DNA of 64,000 bases from Lyophyllum atratum. Lineage: Eukaryota; Basidiomycota; Agaricomycetes; Agaricales; Lyophyllaceae. Location of the stretch: NCBI GenBank assembly GCA_014905825.1, contig JACGCN010000004.1, positions 2,356,001 to 2,420,000 of the forward strand, written 5' to 3'. Made by a program: the position numbers and the translations under genes. Positions within the stretch are counted from its first letter, which is position 1; each line of letters begins with the position of its first letter. Positions 1 to 11,249 of this stretch are shown here, one piece after another. The notes under the pieces were generated by a model, which was not told where the DNA came from, ran no database searches, and saw only the letters and a list, made by a program, of their open reading frames with translations.

Positions 1-130
1 TGGAGACGACCATGTCGACCAGCAAGTTCTACGATGTGGTTCAAATGATCTCTTCAACCGTGCGAAACCGTGCCTCCACAAGTCGCGACAATGTCACGTG
101 ATCGCGATTTGTTGACGTCGCGTCCTCTGA

Positions 131-217
131 CTCAAGCTCAAGCTCAGCGCTCAAGCGCTCAAGCTTCAGCTTCAAAGCTTCAAAGCTTCAAAGCTTCAAG
201 CTTCAAGCTCAAGGCTC
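131..217. repeat. Low-complexity CAAGCTT-type repeat
   Basis: An imperfect short-period repeat built from variants of caagct, caagcgct and caaagctt, with several HindIII-like aagctt cores. The unit length drifts between 6 and 9 bases. It does not sit in a recognisable gene. Confidence 0.85.
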
Positions 218-663
218 ATACTAGGAAGCTCTTGCCAGGTTTCGATAGACTAAGACAGTCAAGTATCTAAAAGCGCTGGTTATATGCAGCTGAATCAAAT
301 TTGCTTGGGAGATAAATCGAGATCTGACCTTCTTCACAATATTATCATCGTCTAGGCACCGTCAAGGCACCGTTAGATATGAATTACTACTACTAGCTAT
401 ACGAATTGTGAGAGGTGAGGGGGGAAAACGACGTGTACAATGTGGTATAAAACCGGTACCACGTCTGCTCTTCACTCTATATACTCGAAGAATGTATCAT
501 GACGTCACAAGGAACCGACGATCAGCCACGCGCCGCGGCCGTATTCGTGTCAGGTATCTAAATATTGAAGTACTGTAAGCCGTGACCTCGATCTTGGCTG
601 CCCGATTCCAAACACATCGCTTTTGCCACCGCCAGACAAACCAAGTTCCATGATATCGTACAT

Positions 664-714
664 CAAGCGCCAGCCAAGCGCCAGCCAAGCGCCAGCCAAG
701 CGCCAGCCAAGCGC
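664..714. repeat. 11-bp tandem repeat (caagcgccagc)
   Basis: Four perfect head-to-tail copies of caagcgccagc followed by a 7-base partial copy. The surrounding DNA is not repetitive and no convincing gene covers it. The perfect copies suggest a young, possibly length-variable minisatellite. Confidence 0.95.
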
Positions 715-1318
715 ATTAAGTACGTTGTCAATGTGAGGGGGAAGGAAGTCGCTTCATTGCGAGTTAAAAATAGCCTACAAATCAAAGGTAGCAGAAACAA
801 ACATGACTCAACAACGGAGGCATGCAACTTGCGCTGTGCCTTCACCTGGCCCGAAACGTGTGGCATTCTCTCAGCGCTTGATGCAATTGAATTCTGATGT
901 TCTACTCCAAGTTCTGCATTGGCTCTTGACTGGAAGTCCTTCAATTCCCGGTTACATTGACATTACCTGTTTTCAGCGACTCTAGACCAGGCAGTAAAGA
1001 TTCGTCAGAGTTGAGCACAAGCGCTCGAGCTCGTTCAACCAACATGAAAACTTACGCCATTTCGTGACATGGCAACACCACAACTGTTTCGGGACCTGAG
1101 CGCTTATCATCGTGTCGCACGTCTTATAACCCCTCGATCCGCTCAGCAGCCCTGCTTTTCTCCCCCAGAATCACTATGAGAAGTAGGTCAACATACCAAC
1201 GATTCTATCGCTGGAGAACTTACACTTTTGCGTATGTTACAGATCATGCACCAGGACGCCTCCATAGCATCCATTCACCAGGGCAAACTTTTCGTGGGAA
1301 TGATCAGCCGAGAAAAAA

Positions 1319-4300
1319 ATGTTCGTTTGGTTTTGTCGAGATCGCGCAGATTATTTTGATATGACTGTACTTCCAGCTGGTCACTTCACTCTAGAAGACC
1401 AGGATACGGAACCATATCAAGAAGATCCGCATACACACCAGGCGATTGCAGATAGCTATATCCGCTTCAAAAAGTTTGTCTTTCCCCTGTTTATTTCATA
1501 TCCTTATGCTAACCGCATTGACAGGCATATCTCAGCCCTTTCCCATCAGGTAAGCGCATAGCCTCGTAAACTTGATTAAGCTTGGTTAACGACTTCAAGC
1601 TCGGGCTTTTTCTCAGCGAGTGTCGTCAGCTGGGACGATCCTATGCCTTGATTCTTGCCGCCAAAGACGTTAGGGAAGGTCTGGAGAACCTCCTTTCGAA
1701 ATTCTATGATAATGCTGCACATCTGTCGCCCTTACTTCCGGAGCCTGGACCTACTGACAATGCTAACTCTGCCGCTGGGGTCGAATCCTTCCCCTTCTGG
1801 CTCGAGGGAGTCGCGACGGCCTGCGAGAATTTCAGGGAACGACTCAATGAGTTCAGGGAGTACACTGTGAGTCTCCTTCCGAGGCTAAGCAGCTCGACTT
1901 ACATATCACTGCGCCAGGACGAGAGCGTCAAAGTAAAGTCGCTCATGGGCTTTTTCGGCAAGGATCTCAGAGTAAGGAATACCCGTGAACGTCTTTGAGG
2001 TACTAACTGATCAGTTTCCTGCCAGTATCGTGCCTCTTGCCTGAAAGAATACAGCGGTTAGTACGAACAGCTACGTCATCTTCCCAACGACTCTGTACTG
2101 ACGACTGTACAGACAAGCTTGACACCGATTACATGCGTTACTACATCCATGACCTCGCCGACGAAATGGGAGACGATCTAGGCAACATGGTCTCTGCCTT
2201 CACTTTCTTCAACGATTACGGTAAGATCTCGCCAATCCGTACGGAACATCGCTTTCAATGGTCAGTTTCACAGGCATGCCAGCTATGCAATACGAGCAGC
2301 GACGTGACACCGATATCGTGCTCAACATGTCCACCGTAGCAACATTCTTCTCCGCCGTGACAGTGACTACTCTACAGATGTCCGTTGATCGCGCCAGTGC
2401 CGATAATGCCAAGAACTTCCAATTTCTCTCCGTAGTGAATACATTTCTGTTCGGCTCTCTGGTCCTCAGCATTGGCGCAGCTCTCAACAGTCTGTTAGCA
2501 GTCGCCTGGAAGCGTACACCATAGTGAGTTTGAGGATATTTCACCTGTTTTTTCCTTCGTTCTTCTCACTGAATCGTGGACACCATCAAAGCGGTTCACG
2601 AGGACGAAGACTGCCGCTCTGGATCACCATCTGGATTCACGCTTCGGCCCCGGTGTTCCTTGCCCTTTCCATCATGTCCTTCTCCGCCGGCCTCGCCTTG
2701 TTCGCACACGCCTCCGACCAAGCATCCCACACCAAATACGTCACCTGGGCCACCACAGCAATAACAACATTCGGCATCGTCACCATCGGTGCATGGTTCG
2801 GGTACGAACAATGGGTTGCCCCCCTCCTTCTCCCCAACGCACCATGGCGCCCCTTTATCAAACGCGACCACGAGTGGAAAAAGAAACTCTCCGAAAGCAA
2901 GCCGAGCCGCCCCAAACTCGCCGACCATCGCCGTTCCCGGACCGGCTCCCTCTCCAACCACTCGGACGGATCCACACGCTCGTCGTTCAACATCATCCCC
3001 CCGATGATTTCTTCGCGCTTACCTGTCTCGAATCTCCTGGATAGGGTGGCGGCGCTGGGCCGCCAGGATGCTGCGCCTGAGCAGCCCCGATCATCGGATC
3101 TCGAAAATCAAGCACCTCGTTCGCCGACGCAAGGGGGTGAGCCCCAAGGACGGCCCCGGCCCCGTGCGCATTGGGTGCATAGTGCGAAATTAGTGACATC
3201 CTTGAAGTCGGTCACGAATGTCTTCAGACAGGGATCTCCGAGCACGGTGACCTCCCCCACCGTCACTGTGGCTCATACCCCGGCACCGGCGTATATGGAG
3301 ACCTACACGTCTCCGTTTCTTCTGTCTGTTCCTAGCATGCCTCTGTTTTCTTTGCCGCATCAGCATGGTGTCTTGCAGGATCTGGAGTACTCACCGGATG
3401 GTCTGTTTCTGGCGACCACAAGGTATGAAGGGCCTTATGGGTATTTGCGTCGTGGCTAACCTTCTGATAAAAGCTACGATAAGGTTGCAGAATCCTCTAC
3501 AACCATTGTTTATACGACTAGCGTGAGTCACCATGATGTGGCCAGGGGCCTAACTGAATTCCTTGCCGCTCTGAACAGTCGAATTATGCGATCATCTATC
3601 GATACCGCCACCACCAACTTTGGACTAGCAAACAAGTCTCCTGGTGAGTCTGCATTCGAGCACCCTTAAACAAAACGCGAATGCTGAGCGTTCTTTTTAG
3701 GTCGCCAAAGAGCGACCGGCTACTTGTTCGGCTTGACCATAGCATAGACATCTTGGACGAGGTACTTGGATGATCAACAGTATCACATCTTTGGACAACG
3801 TCCTGAACCGTTATCACAGAGATGTATTTTGGTGTCGAGCGTCAAGCGGCCTCACTTGGTCGAATCGGTGGCATGGGTGTCATGTGGTGAGCTTCCCAGC
3901 GCACAGACATATGCCAGGACTGAGGTTTCCCAGACTTCTTATCTGTCGAGCGAAGCACCGTCTTCAAAATAGTACGTCATCGCGCCTTCATAGCGCTCAT
4001 GAACTGATGATTACCTCTTCGACAGAGCATTCAAGGTCAAGTTAGTACTGGACAAGATTTGACCATGCACTTTTACTAACTCCATCCGTAGGTACTCACA
4101 AAATATCGGTTTGATAACCTTCTATTACGGGATATAGCCGTCGTACCCAATACCAGTCTCCTCTTGGTCGCTGGGCGCGTCATGCATTCACGCCAGGAAA
4201 TCTTACCTAGCAATAGCAGGGCGGAGAAGCAATTTATTTGTGAGTAGCTTAGCTACCTTACCCTGGACCACCTGGCTTACGAATCCATGCCATTATAGTG

Positions 4301-5063
4301 TACGATACCAAGTCCGGAAAAAACCTGAGGTTGGCTGGTTACACAAACTGCGATCAAGATGCTAACATGCCACACAGTCGTCATCCTGTATTGGATGACG
4401 TCCGTTATATCCGTCTAGCTCGAAGCCTGTCGTCAGTGCGGGATGGTTATGATGTCTTGTTAAGCCATAAAAATAGGGTACGTCGTGACGTCCCAACGCA
4501 TCTTCGGAAATTTTGGTCATCATCATGCTTTGCAGCCATCTCCACGTATCTGGACTTTGCAGCCCCAGTTGAGTGGGTCGCATCAGCTTAAGCCTGCGAC
4601 GATCAGCCTGCACCCGTCGTTGGAGCTAACAGGCCATGGTTGTTTTCTGGGAGAGCAAGATCAAATGATGGCGTGTGTGGGGCCTGGTATGTCACTTTGT
4701 CTCTCAGCTCGCCCTCCGCATTCCTCAAATCAACTCTTTGAAGGTGGTGACATCCATATATGGGATCGAGAGACAGCGCGCCTCGTACAGCGCATCGAAG
4801 CGCATGCGGTCAACCATGGTGTGCGATGTTTTGCTTGGCGCCCGCATTCCGCACCCTCGGCGACGTTTGCGTCTGCGGATGGCGATGGTCTCAAGATCTG
4901 GTCTATCGAGCAACTCAATGAGGAGCCGCGTGATTCACCATTCCCGTCAGAACCTAGTGGCATGTTGCCAAACCATACTCGTTCGACAACTGGTCAATCT
5001 TCGGTCTTGGGAACTGCCGTGACCTTTGACGAACCCTTCGGCCTGACGGAATCGTCGCTATGA
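1319..5063 (+). CDS. Membrane-anchored WD40-repeat protein
   Basis: A many-exon gene. Traced exons include 1319-1549, 1630-1866, 1918-1971, 2026-2056, 2113-2220, 2274-2523 and 2592-3422, then smaller exons through the beta-propeller to the stop at 5061-5063. The N-terminal third is helical. Hydrophobic segments follow (exons at 2274-2523 and 2592-2830), then a Ser/Arg/Pro-rich linker, then WD40-type blades such as DLEYSPDGLFLATT, VSWSPKSDRLLVRL, LLLRDIAVVPNTSLLLVAGR, GGDIHIWDRETARL and FASADGDGLKIW. The order (helical domain, membrane helices, linker, propeller) matches an uncharacterised basidiomycete family. Its partner and role are unknown; the propeller suggests a scaffold tethered to a membrane. 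The first exon is uncertain: the start may be at 1319, at 1361, or in an upstream exon near 1176. Several splice sites in 3760-4600 were inferred only from frame continuity. Confidence 0.7.
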
Positions 5064-5938
5064 TCTATTGTTTTTATGCGGTCTATTTTGCTTGCTGTAG
5101 ACCCAGGTTTAGCCACCAGATGGGTCGGTTGATTTCGACCACGACCAATCTGCCACCGAGGAATCACTTCCGTCATACCTATAGGCTCCCCTGCCATACC
5201 TTGGGTTCATGTCACGCTTCGGCAGCATAGAAGTATAGATAGCAGGCATTCATGGCAGGTTTATTATTGTCTATTGTAAAATCATGGCGTCTTATCAAAG
5301 GCGCTCGGGTTTGCTATCGTCCCCATAGACAGAACAAATCGACGGCTAGGGGCTTTGCTGTGATGCTGAACACCCACATGGAAGTCGCTATAGAAGTTTT
5401 GACATGTGGTGGGGCAGACCTGAGTCAAGATATACGATCTGCAGAATCTCTTGTCCGCCGTAAGCAAATCATTCCAACGCTCGGCCATCGCTGAGATGCC
5501 CGTTCTTCCCGGCAGAAGGCCGAGAACTTGGTATAATGGTATCGAAAGTGGTGCTAGGCCCTCTGCCGTGCGTATTCCTGTGATCCCATACTATAGATAC
5601 ATCGTAACCCCCTCTCCCCCCGCCATTAGGTTCAGGACGTCTTCATCCCGTACCCACTTGTCTATCCGTCGTCTTCCATTGCATGCATGCTGAAAGATAC
5701 CGAAGTCGATGGCTTGGATTATTGAACTATATGGCTGTCGTAACCTGCCGTCAGGCAATGGATGTGGGTAGCGCCTTCCTTGGGTCGGCTTTCGAGGATA
5801 CAGATGATCAGCCAGCGTTAAAAGACTTGGAGTTCTGTATAAGAGGCCATGTTTATTCCAAACCTTCAACCGGCCAGGAAATCCCAGAAAACGCTCTGGA
5901 AAGCTCTACTCCGTTAACTCAGAAGAACCATCCCCAAC
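5064..5938. other. Intergenic, no gene seen
   Basis: Only short unrelated reading frames on both strands; none carries a recognisable motif or extends through plausible introns. Confidence 0.5.
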
Positions 5939-6579
5939 ATGCAACTCTCCTTCCATCGCGTTCCAATGATGATTGCCCTGATCCTTGCCGTCTCGGTATC
6001 GACCGCGATGCCTAGTCAAGATCTGGTACCATCCACCGATGCATCACTGACAATAGTGAACACGACCACTATGTTGTCTCATAGCGCTTCATGCACACTA
6101 CTAACTCAACTTGATGCTCGTCGACCTGTAGAAGCTGCAATCCCTAGCAGCCCTATCTCTCAGGGAATAATATCTGGGGATCATCTTTACGTCTCCGGCT
6201 TCCTTCCCCTTGCCCCCGTGACAGGAGAAATCGTCGGCAAAGACGATGTGGTCGCGCAAACTCTTGCTGTGCTCACCAACGTTCAAACATTCATTGAATC
6301 GGTCGGTTCTAACCTTGGGAAGGTCGTTAAAGTCACGGTAGGCCTGCTTATTCATCGATTTCTGAATCTTGCAGTGTTTCGATGTTCTCACTTCATTCGT
6401 GACAGTTGTACCTAAGAAACATCGAAGACTATGAGACGGTGAACGCAGTATACGCCACATTCTTTGGCACACACAGGCCCGCCAGATCCGCTGTAGCCGC
6501 CGCTAATATACCGCTAGGAGTTCTTGTCGAGATTGATGCTGTCGTCAGGTATGCAGTGAACAGTGAACAAAATCAGTAA
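5939..6579 (+). CDS. RidA/YjgF-family protein with signal peptide
   Basis: Two exons, 5939-6337 and 6406-6579, encode about 190 residues. Residues 1-23 form a typical signal peptide (hydrophobic core IALILAVSVSTA), followed by a linker of about 35 residues and a RidA domain. The domain signatures are visible: ISGDHLYVSGFLPLAP, TLAVLTNVQTFIESVGSNL, the YLRNIEDYETVNAVYATFF block and the RPARSAVAA segment with the Arg that binds the substrate carboxylate, then VEIDAV. RidA enzymes hydrolyse reactive 2-aminoacrylate/imine intermediates. Most are cytosolic or mitochondrial, so a secreted form would be unusual. I let the frame read through after VEIDAV to the stop at 6577; another small intron there is possible. 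The next gene converges on it. Confidence 0.8.
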
Positions 6580-6910
6580 TGAAAAATTGACAGATATTGC
6601 GAAAGGATGTGAGTAAGCGATCATCCTTCTTTGGTTCTTGAAAGCACCAGTAGCGTCGTATTAAACGTATATTGGATTTCGTCTCGACCTTCAATGGAAA
6701 ATCTTGACCATTATGACTACATACGATGGGCCTACGGGGTATTGGCGTATGTGACATCGAGGTTTTACTGATTCTGCGAGTGAAACCTTATGGCGGGATG
6801 ATCGATGGCAGGAAGCAAGTAATGAAAGTAGCGGCAGCTGCTCAGCACATAGATCGCAAGGAGGTTGAACAACTGCCTCCTGCATTTGGGATCCAAATTC
6901 TGGAAGCCCT
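6580..6910. other. Convergent 3' region
   Basis: Space between the 3' ends of the RidA gene (+) and the first glutathione transferase (-). No separate gene seen. Confidence 0.5.
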
Positions 6911-7717
6911 TCAAACACTCGTCTCATACTTCTCCAACCTCTTCAAAAACGCGTCCCATCTCCCATCGTGCCAGCACTTGATCTCACGCCACTCCTCACT
7001 CTCCTCACCCCAAATTATCCTTAGCCAGATGATGTATCCCGCAGCAGCGAAATCCAAGAACGAAACAGCGTCGCCTAGGATGTAGGGCCCATCTGCTTCT
7101 CCCTTCTCCAACCAGCCAGCCGCCAAACCGAAGTCATCCTTCAACTTCGCCCACTGTTCCTCGCGCACCCTCCCCGTAGGTGCGGTTTCCAGAATCGCGG
7201 GTGAAAACTTTGTCCGCCTCCAGTAGGCTTCGCTTGGAGGATACAAGATTGGCAAGGTGGCAGGGAACGCGAACTGCCAGAGCGCAGGGAGCATGAGGCG
7301 GTATGCCGCGAGAAATGCGTGTTGTACTGTCTTTGAACCGGCGGGGAAAAGCCTCGGTGTGTTTGGGTACGTCGCATCTAGGTATTCTGCTATGAGTACT
7401 GAATCCGCGACAGAAGCGCCGGTTGAAGGATCGTGGATGACTGGAAACGTGTACAAGGGAGTTCCGTCCTCCTTCTTCTCCGTGGGCGGAGCGCCGATCC
7501 GCTTGCATGTCGCCTCGATATCGGGATATTCGATCCACTCCGTTTCATAGGGAATTCTCTTGTAATTGAGGGAATACCTGTCATGTATGAAATTAGGTAT
7601 CCGAAGACTGCTAGAAGGCATGGCTGGGAATCCGGACCTCGTTTTCCAAACATTCGGGGACCAGGCAACACCTGGAGCCACCGATGGGATATCGTATAGC
7701 ACGATGAGGTCCGACAT
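6911..7717 (-). CDS. Glutathione S-transferase, FuA class (copy 1)
   Basis: Two exons (7717-7638 and 7577-6911) give 248 residues, the usual size for fungal FuA/Ure2-beta-etherase-like transferases. The N-terminal thioredoxin domain carries LYDIPSVAPGVAWSPNVWK, the conserved glutathione-site segment, then EYPDIEATCKRIGAPPT, FPVIHDPSTGASVADSVLIA and YLDATYPNTP. The C-terminal helical domain contains VREEQWAKLKDDFGLAAGWLE and DGPYILGDAVSFLDFAAA, with the conserved Asp of the N-capping box. FuA enzymes are known from wood decayers, where they bind or deglutathionylate phenolics and wood extractives; the substrate here is inferred only from family. ATG at 7717 was chosen because it starts directly at the conserved MSDLIVLYD. 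The 60-bp intron is a multiple of three and has no stop. Confidence 0.92.
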   Translation of the reverse strand: MSDLIVLYDIPSVAPGVAWSPNVWKTRSGFPAMPSSSLRIPNFIHDRYSLNYKRIPYETEWIEYPDIEATCKRIGAPPTEKKEDGTPLYTFPVIHDPSTGASVADSVLIAEYLDATYPNTPRLFPAGSKTVQHAFLAAYRLMLPALWQFAFPATLPILYPPSEAYWRRTKFSPAILETAPTGRVREEQWAKLKDDFGLAAGWLEKGEADGPYILGDAVSFLDFAAAGYIIWLRIIWGEESEEWREIKCWHDGRWDAFLKRLEKYETSV

Positions 7718-7738
7718 GCGATGAGTAGGAAAAGACAA

Positions 7739-8320
7739 TTATGGATGGGAGGGAATTCGCTTGGTAGGCATTGTTCTCTGATATAAGGATCGACCGACGG
7801 CGATGAGTGCTGGCTCCTGAGGTTTGTCATCAGGAACCGGATCATACGAGCTTGGTCACGAGCCAAGGATACCATGAGGAGGCGATTAGTAGATTGAAGA
7901 CCGAACATCTTTCATGAGCTCAGACCGATGGCGACGCGCAATGTAGGTTGAATACGGATAAAGTTGGACACGTAGCTAGGGCAGAATTAACGATCGAGGT
8001 CAAGAGTGAGATGCTTTGCGATGACATACGTTTGGAACTTGTAACCATCCTTCCTTGCTATGAACTTCAGCTCTGCCAGGAGACCTGGACGGAAACATCG
8101 AAACATCGTCTGTCGATGATGAGAGTTCTGGTCAAGTCCTGAGTCAATCGGGGCTTGCCGGCAGATTAGATTGTAGTTTCGATCTCAATTTGTCTATGAC
8201 ATCAGTAGAACTAATCTCCAAAAACGCTTGTGATACGCTTTGCAAGGTTGACCGGACGTGATATAACATGCGCTGAATACGATTTCGTTCGAAATTTACA
8301 TCACGAATAGGAAGCCAACC
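7739..8320. other. Spacer between tandem glutathione transferases
   Basis: Promoter side of copy 1 and 3' flank of copy 2. A minus-strand ATCCTTATAT element at about 7777-7787 resembles the TATA-like element upstream of copy 2. No gene seen. Confidence 0.5.
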
Positions 8321-9133
8321 TCATAGAACAGCCTCGTATTTCTCCAACCCATTCATGAACGATTCCCACCTGCCCTCGTTCCAGCTCATGATATCTTTCC
8401 ACTGGGAGCTATCAGCACCCCAGATCTTCTTGAACCATAGAATGAACGACGCGACGACGAAATCGACGAAGGCAGGTTCTTTCCCTAAGAAGTAGGGGCC
8501 GTTCGCCTTGCCCTTCTCTAACCAGCCATTGACGGTATCGAACCCAGCCTTGACCTTGGCCCACTCCTCGTCCCTCGCACTACCAGTCGGGGGGATGTCC
8601 TCCATCTTCTTCCCGAATACTTGCTCGCGCGTGCGCCTGAAATACTCCTCGCTGGCAGGGTTCAAGATGGTGTGCGTCGCAGGCAAAGCGAACTGCCAGA
8701 GTGCGCCGAGCGAGGGCGAGAAGGCGGAGAGGAAGGCGTGCTGTAAAGCATGAGTCCCAGGAGGGAATAATTTCGGGGTGTCGGGGTATGTAGCGTCGAG
8801 GTACTCAGCAATGAGCGCTGAATCGGCGAGCGTAGTTTTGGTGTTGGGGTCATAAATGGCAGGGAGCGTGTAATGAGGGGCATCGCCTTTGACGTCGGTC
8901 GGCGCTGTTCCGAGTTTCTGGGAGTGTGCTGCGATATCGGGGTATTCTATCCAAACGGTCTTGTACGGAAGGCCTTTGTAATTCAGAGAATACCTTGGAA
9001 ACAAGTCGGATGAGCTTATCGTGATAGATCTGGGGATCGCAGTAATAACTTACCTAGTTTTCCAGGTATTGGGGGACCACGCTTGGTCGGGTATGGTAGA
9101 GGGAATATCGTAGAAGGTGATGGGTTCAGCCAT
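8321..9133 (-). CDS. Glutathione S-transferase, FuA class (copy 2)
   Basis: Two exons (9133-9054 and 8993-8321) encode 250 residues. Layout and intron position match copy 1: exon 1 ends in WKTR with the intron after the second base of the Arg codon. Signatures are FYDIPSTIPDQAWSPNTWK, EYPDIAAHSQKLGTAPT, LADSALIAEYLDATYPDTP, PPTGSARDEEWAKVKAG and ANGPYFLGKEPAFVDFVVA. It is intact and lies head-to-tail with copy 1, so the pair arose by tandem duplication. Likely cytosolic, acting on glutathione conjugates or binding phenolic ligands. The different glutathione-loop residues (DQ in place of GV) and a different alpha-helical pocket suggest divergent ligand preference. Confidence 0.92.
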
Positions 9134-9176
9134 TGGGTTGATTGCTGTGAAGTTGATCTCTCGCAGGATCTATTCA

Positions 9177-9189
9177 TCGTTTATATAAG
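9177..9189 (-). promoter_or_regulatory. TATA-like element upstream of GST copy 2
   Basis: On the minus strand the sequence CCTTATATAAAC lies about 45-55 bases before the ATG at 9133, a usual position for a fungal TATA box. GST copy 1 has a related CCTTATATC at a similar place. Confidence 0.5.
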
Positions 9190-9533
9190 GATTGCGCGGG
9201 AGCTCGAGTCAAAAAGTTATGCCGATGACATCAGCTGATCACCGAGATCACAAAGCTGACTTATCGAGTAAAGTGGTCCGTGAATAAGCATGCCTTGTGA
9301 TCCTCTGCTGCGGTAGAAGTCGCGTGTAGCCCTGAAAGAACACCATGCTGTCCAGGAAGTAAGTACGTTGTCGCGTCGATGGTGGGATTTTTGGCCGGCT
9401 GTGCTTGACAAGGAATTGTTTTGAACGTATGTTGTCGGGACAATATCTGCAAATTCGCCGATAATTAGATCCGCATACTCGAGGTGCAATATCAGTTGAG
9501 TTCGCACCTAGTCTTCTAAAAACTTTGGCGATC

Positions 9534-9586
9534 AGGCCGATCCCTCTCCAACTGATGGGATATCATAGAGCGATAGCGGAAGAGAT
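9534..9586 (-). pseudogene. GST FuA exon-1 relic
   Basis: The minus-strand frame reads LSLPLSLYDIPSVGEGSA, clearly the exon-1 glutathione-loop segment of the FuA transferases next door, but it ends in a stop where the SPNTWK portion should begin. No matching thioredoxin-domain remainder follows. It is the remains of a third copy in the array. Confidence 0.7.
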
Positions 9587-10202
9587 AGAACTGTGGAACA
9601 GGTCTCGAAATGGTACGCCTGTAGACATGCTGATTCCTCTCGTAGGGTCTCGTGTTGGTCTTGTGCGTGTGAGTCCTCCTCCAACTCCATGGGTTTTTTC
9701 CTGATCATTGGATCTTCTGGGTCATCAACCACCGGCGGCCAATGGACCACGATGTATTTGAGTGCTGAAATCATTCTAGCTGCCATCTGCTGCCATGGGG
9801 GCCAAATTCGGTCCGGCATGGGTCTATTTGGACCAGCCAGTTGAGTAACCATAGCTTTTTCTTGAAAGACAGGATATACCACCATCTGTGGCCTTTTCGA
9901 GGATTGACATGTTGGGAAACAGGGGTTGCTCTCGATATTTAGAGTTTCTAATACTAGCTGGAAGAGAACACGATCTTGCTGTGTGGTCGAGAGGAAGAAA
10001 CGAGAAAGCCACGAGGCCTGCTGCCTCTTCCGTGATGGACGATCATATGATGTTCAATCAATCACAGCCACCATGTCCATCACGGTGCTCTCGACTCCGA
10101 GTCTCGAGTCTCTACCCTTCCATCACGGCGGATGCAGAAACCCGTTGCTCGACAGATAATGTTCCAAGACGTCAACTTCGATGAATCATGACTCACATCG
10201 CT

Positions 10203-10249
10203 ATGGTATCACCGAAAGCATGCGGAGACCGGTGATACCATGCGGAGAC
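10203..10249. repeat. Palindrome interleaved with an 11-bp direct repeat
   Basis: Perfect 12-base inverted arms, atggtatcaccg at 10203-10214 and cggtgataccat at 10230-10241, are separated by 15 bases. The motif catgcggagac also occurs twice, at 10219-10229 and 10239-10249, overlapping the loop and the right arm. It could fold as a hairpin or be a protein-binding palindrome. Confidence 0.85.
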
Positions 10250-11102
10250 GATACGACCACCGCAGAACCCTTATTTCTGCCTCACCTTCGCCGTGGAAGA
10301 CAGAGGAAAGGGAGATCGAGGAGAAGAATAGTGGGCATTCCCAGTATTCGAGTAGTCACATCGCACACATTGTACGTTTCCCTTTCTCTGCATCCTCCGC
10401 GTTCAATGGTTGACTTCTTTCGTCTGAAGACCCGGGACCCCGCGCCAGCGAAAGGGGAAGGGAAAAGGTGCTGGGATGGAGGTGCTACTATGCGCGATAA
10501 TGCTGAGGCTCCCGAAACGCTCCACGACGCGAATGGCAAGAAAAATGACTAGTTTCGAGGCGACTTAAAAACCCAACCACAACGCACCCCCTCCTTAGTC
10601 TTGTCCTTCCCGCCGAACAGCACCTTTCTCGTTCCTTCCGCATCTCTTTGGCCTCCCTTACCATCTCCGGCGCCTCTCGACAAATACGCACCCCACCTCC
10701 CTAACCTCCTCAACCTTTCGCCCTCTCCCTTACGCTTCTGCCACTCCGACGGCGAGATCCATGCTGGGGTTTGAAGCATTTCAGCCTAGGGCCATGATCA
10801 CCATATTCGTGGACGCGATCGGAGGCGGCAACGGAGGGATGGGTTTGCCAGGGCTCTCACCCAGGCTTGATGACGCAGTAAACCTCCCCATGCCTTCCTG
10901 ATTCGTTAATTCCATATCCACGATCACCCGGGAGCCAATGCAAGCCAAGGAAGGAGAGGTCGCTATTGCGGAGGATGGATGACTCCAGCAACTTGAGTTA
11001 GGGCGAAGAGGAAAGGACGGCCTCATAAGCGGGATCGAATGCATGAGTGCTGGTCGGGGATCCCTGACATGGGCGGGAGCTCGAAGAGACTGATGTTGGA
11101 TT

Positions 11103-11249
11103 ATAGATGACGACGACGACGAGGCTTTATCCTTCGGAGTCGAGGAGTCGGCTGTGGTTGACGCGAATGCGATGCCCTTTCTGGAATCGCTGGTCGAGTC
11201 CGAGGAGAACGTTCTGGACGACCAAGATATGCCGGAAGTGGTGGATTAA
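11103..11249 (+). other. Acidic coding-like stretch, unassigned
   Basis: The frame beginning at 11103 encodes an acidic tail starting IDDDDDEALSFGVEESAV, containing VDANAMPFLESLVESEENVL and ending in VVD before a stop at 11247. A second plus-strand frame nearby (stop at 11584) contains VDANAKPFQEQ. The amino-acid bias looks protein-like, but I recognise no family and cannot place upstream exons. It may be the 3' end of a lost gene. Confidence 0.25.

Larger units (their letters stand above)
1..1318. other. Gene-poor start of window
   Basis: Apart from the two short repeats inside it, I see no reading frame with family signatures or a chain of spliceable exons here. The last 150 bases may contain untranslated leader or an unresolved first exon of the WD40 gene. 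Confidence 0.5.

Noticed and set aside
131..714. CRISPR-like array at the window start
   Set aside because: The repeats are contiguous without unique spacers, and the organism is a eukaryote.
2596..2996. Long minus-strand frames opposite the WD40 gene
   Set aside because: They mirror a GC-rich coding exon on the plus strand whose membrane and linker segments are family-like.
9217..9507. Possible second GST relic on the minus strand (HLEYADLIIGEFADIVPTTY)
   Set aside because: Weak resemblance to the ADSxLIAEYLDxTYPxT segment only; not enough to call homology.
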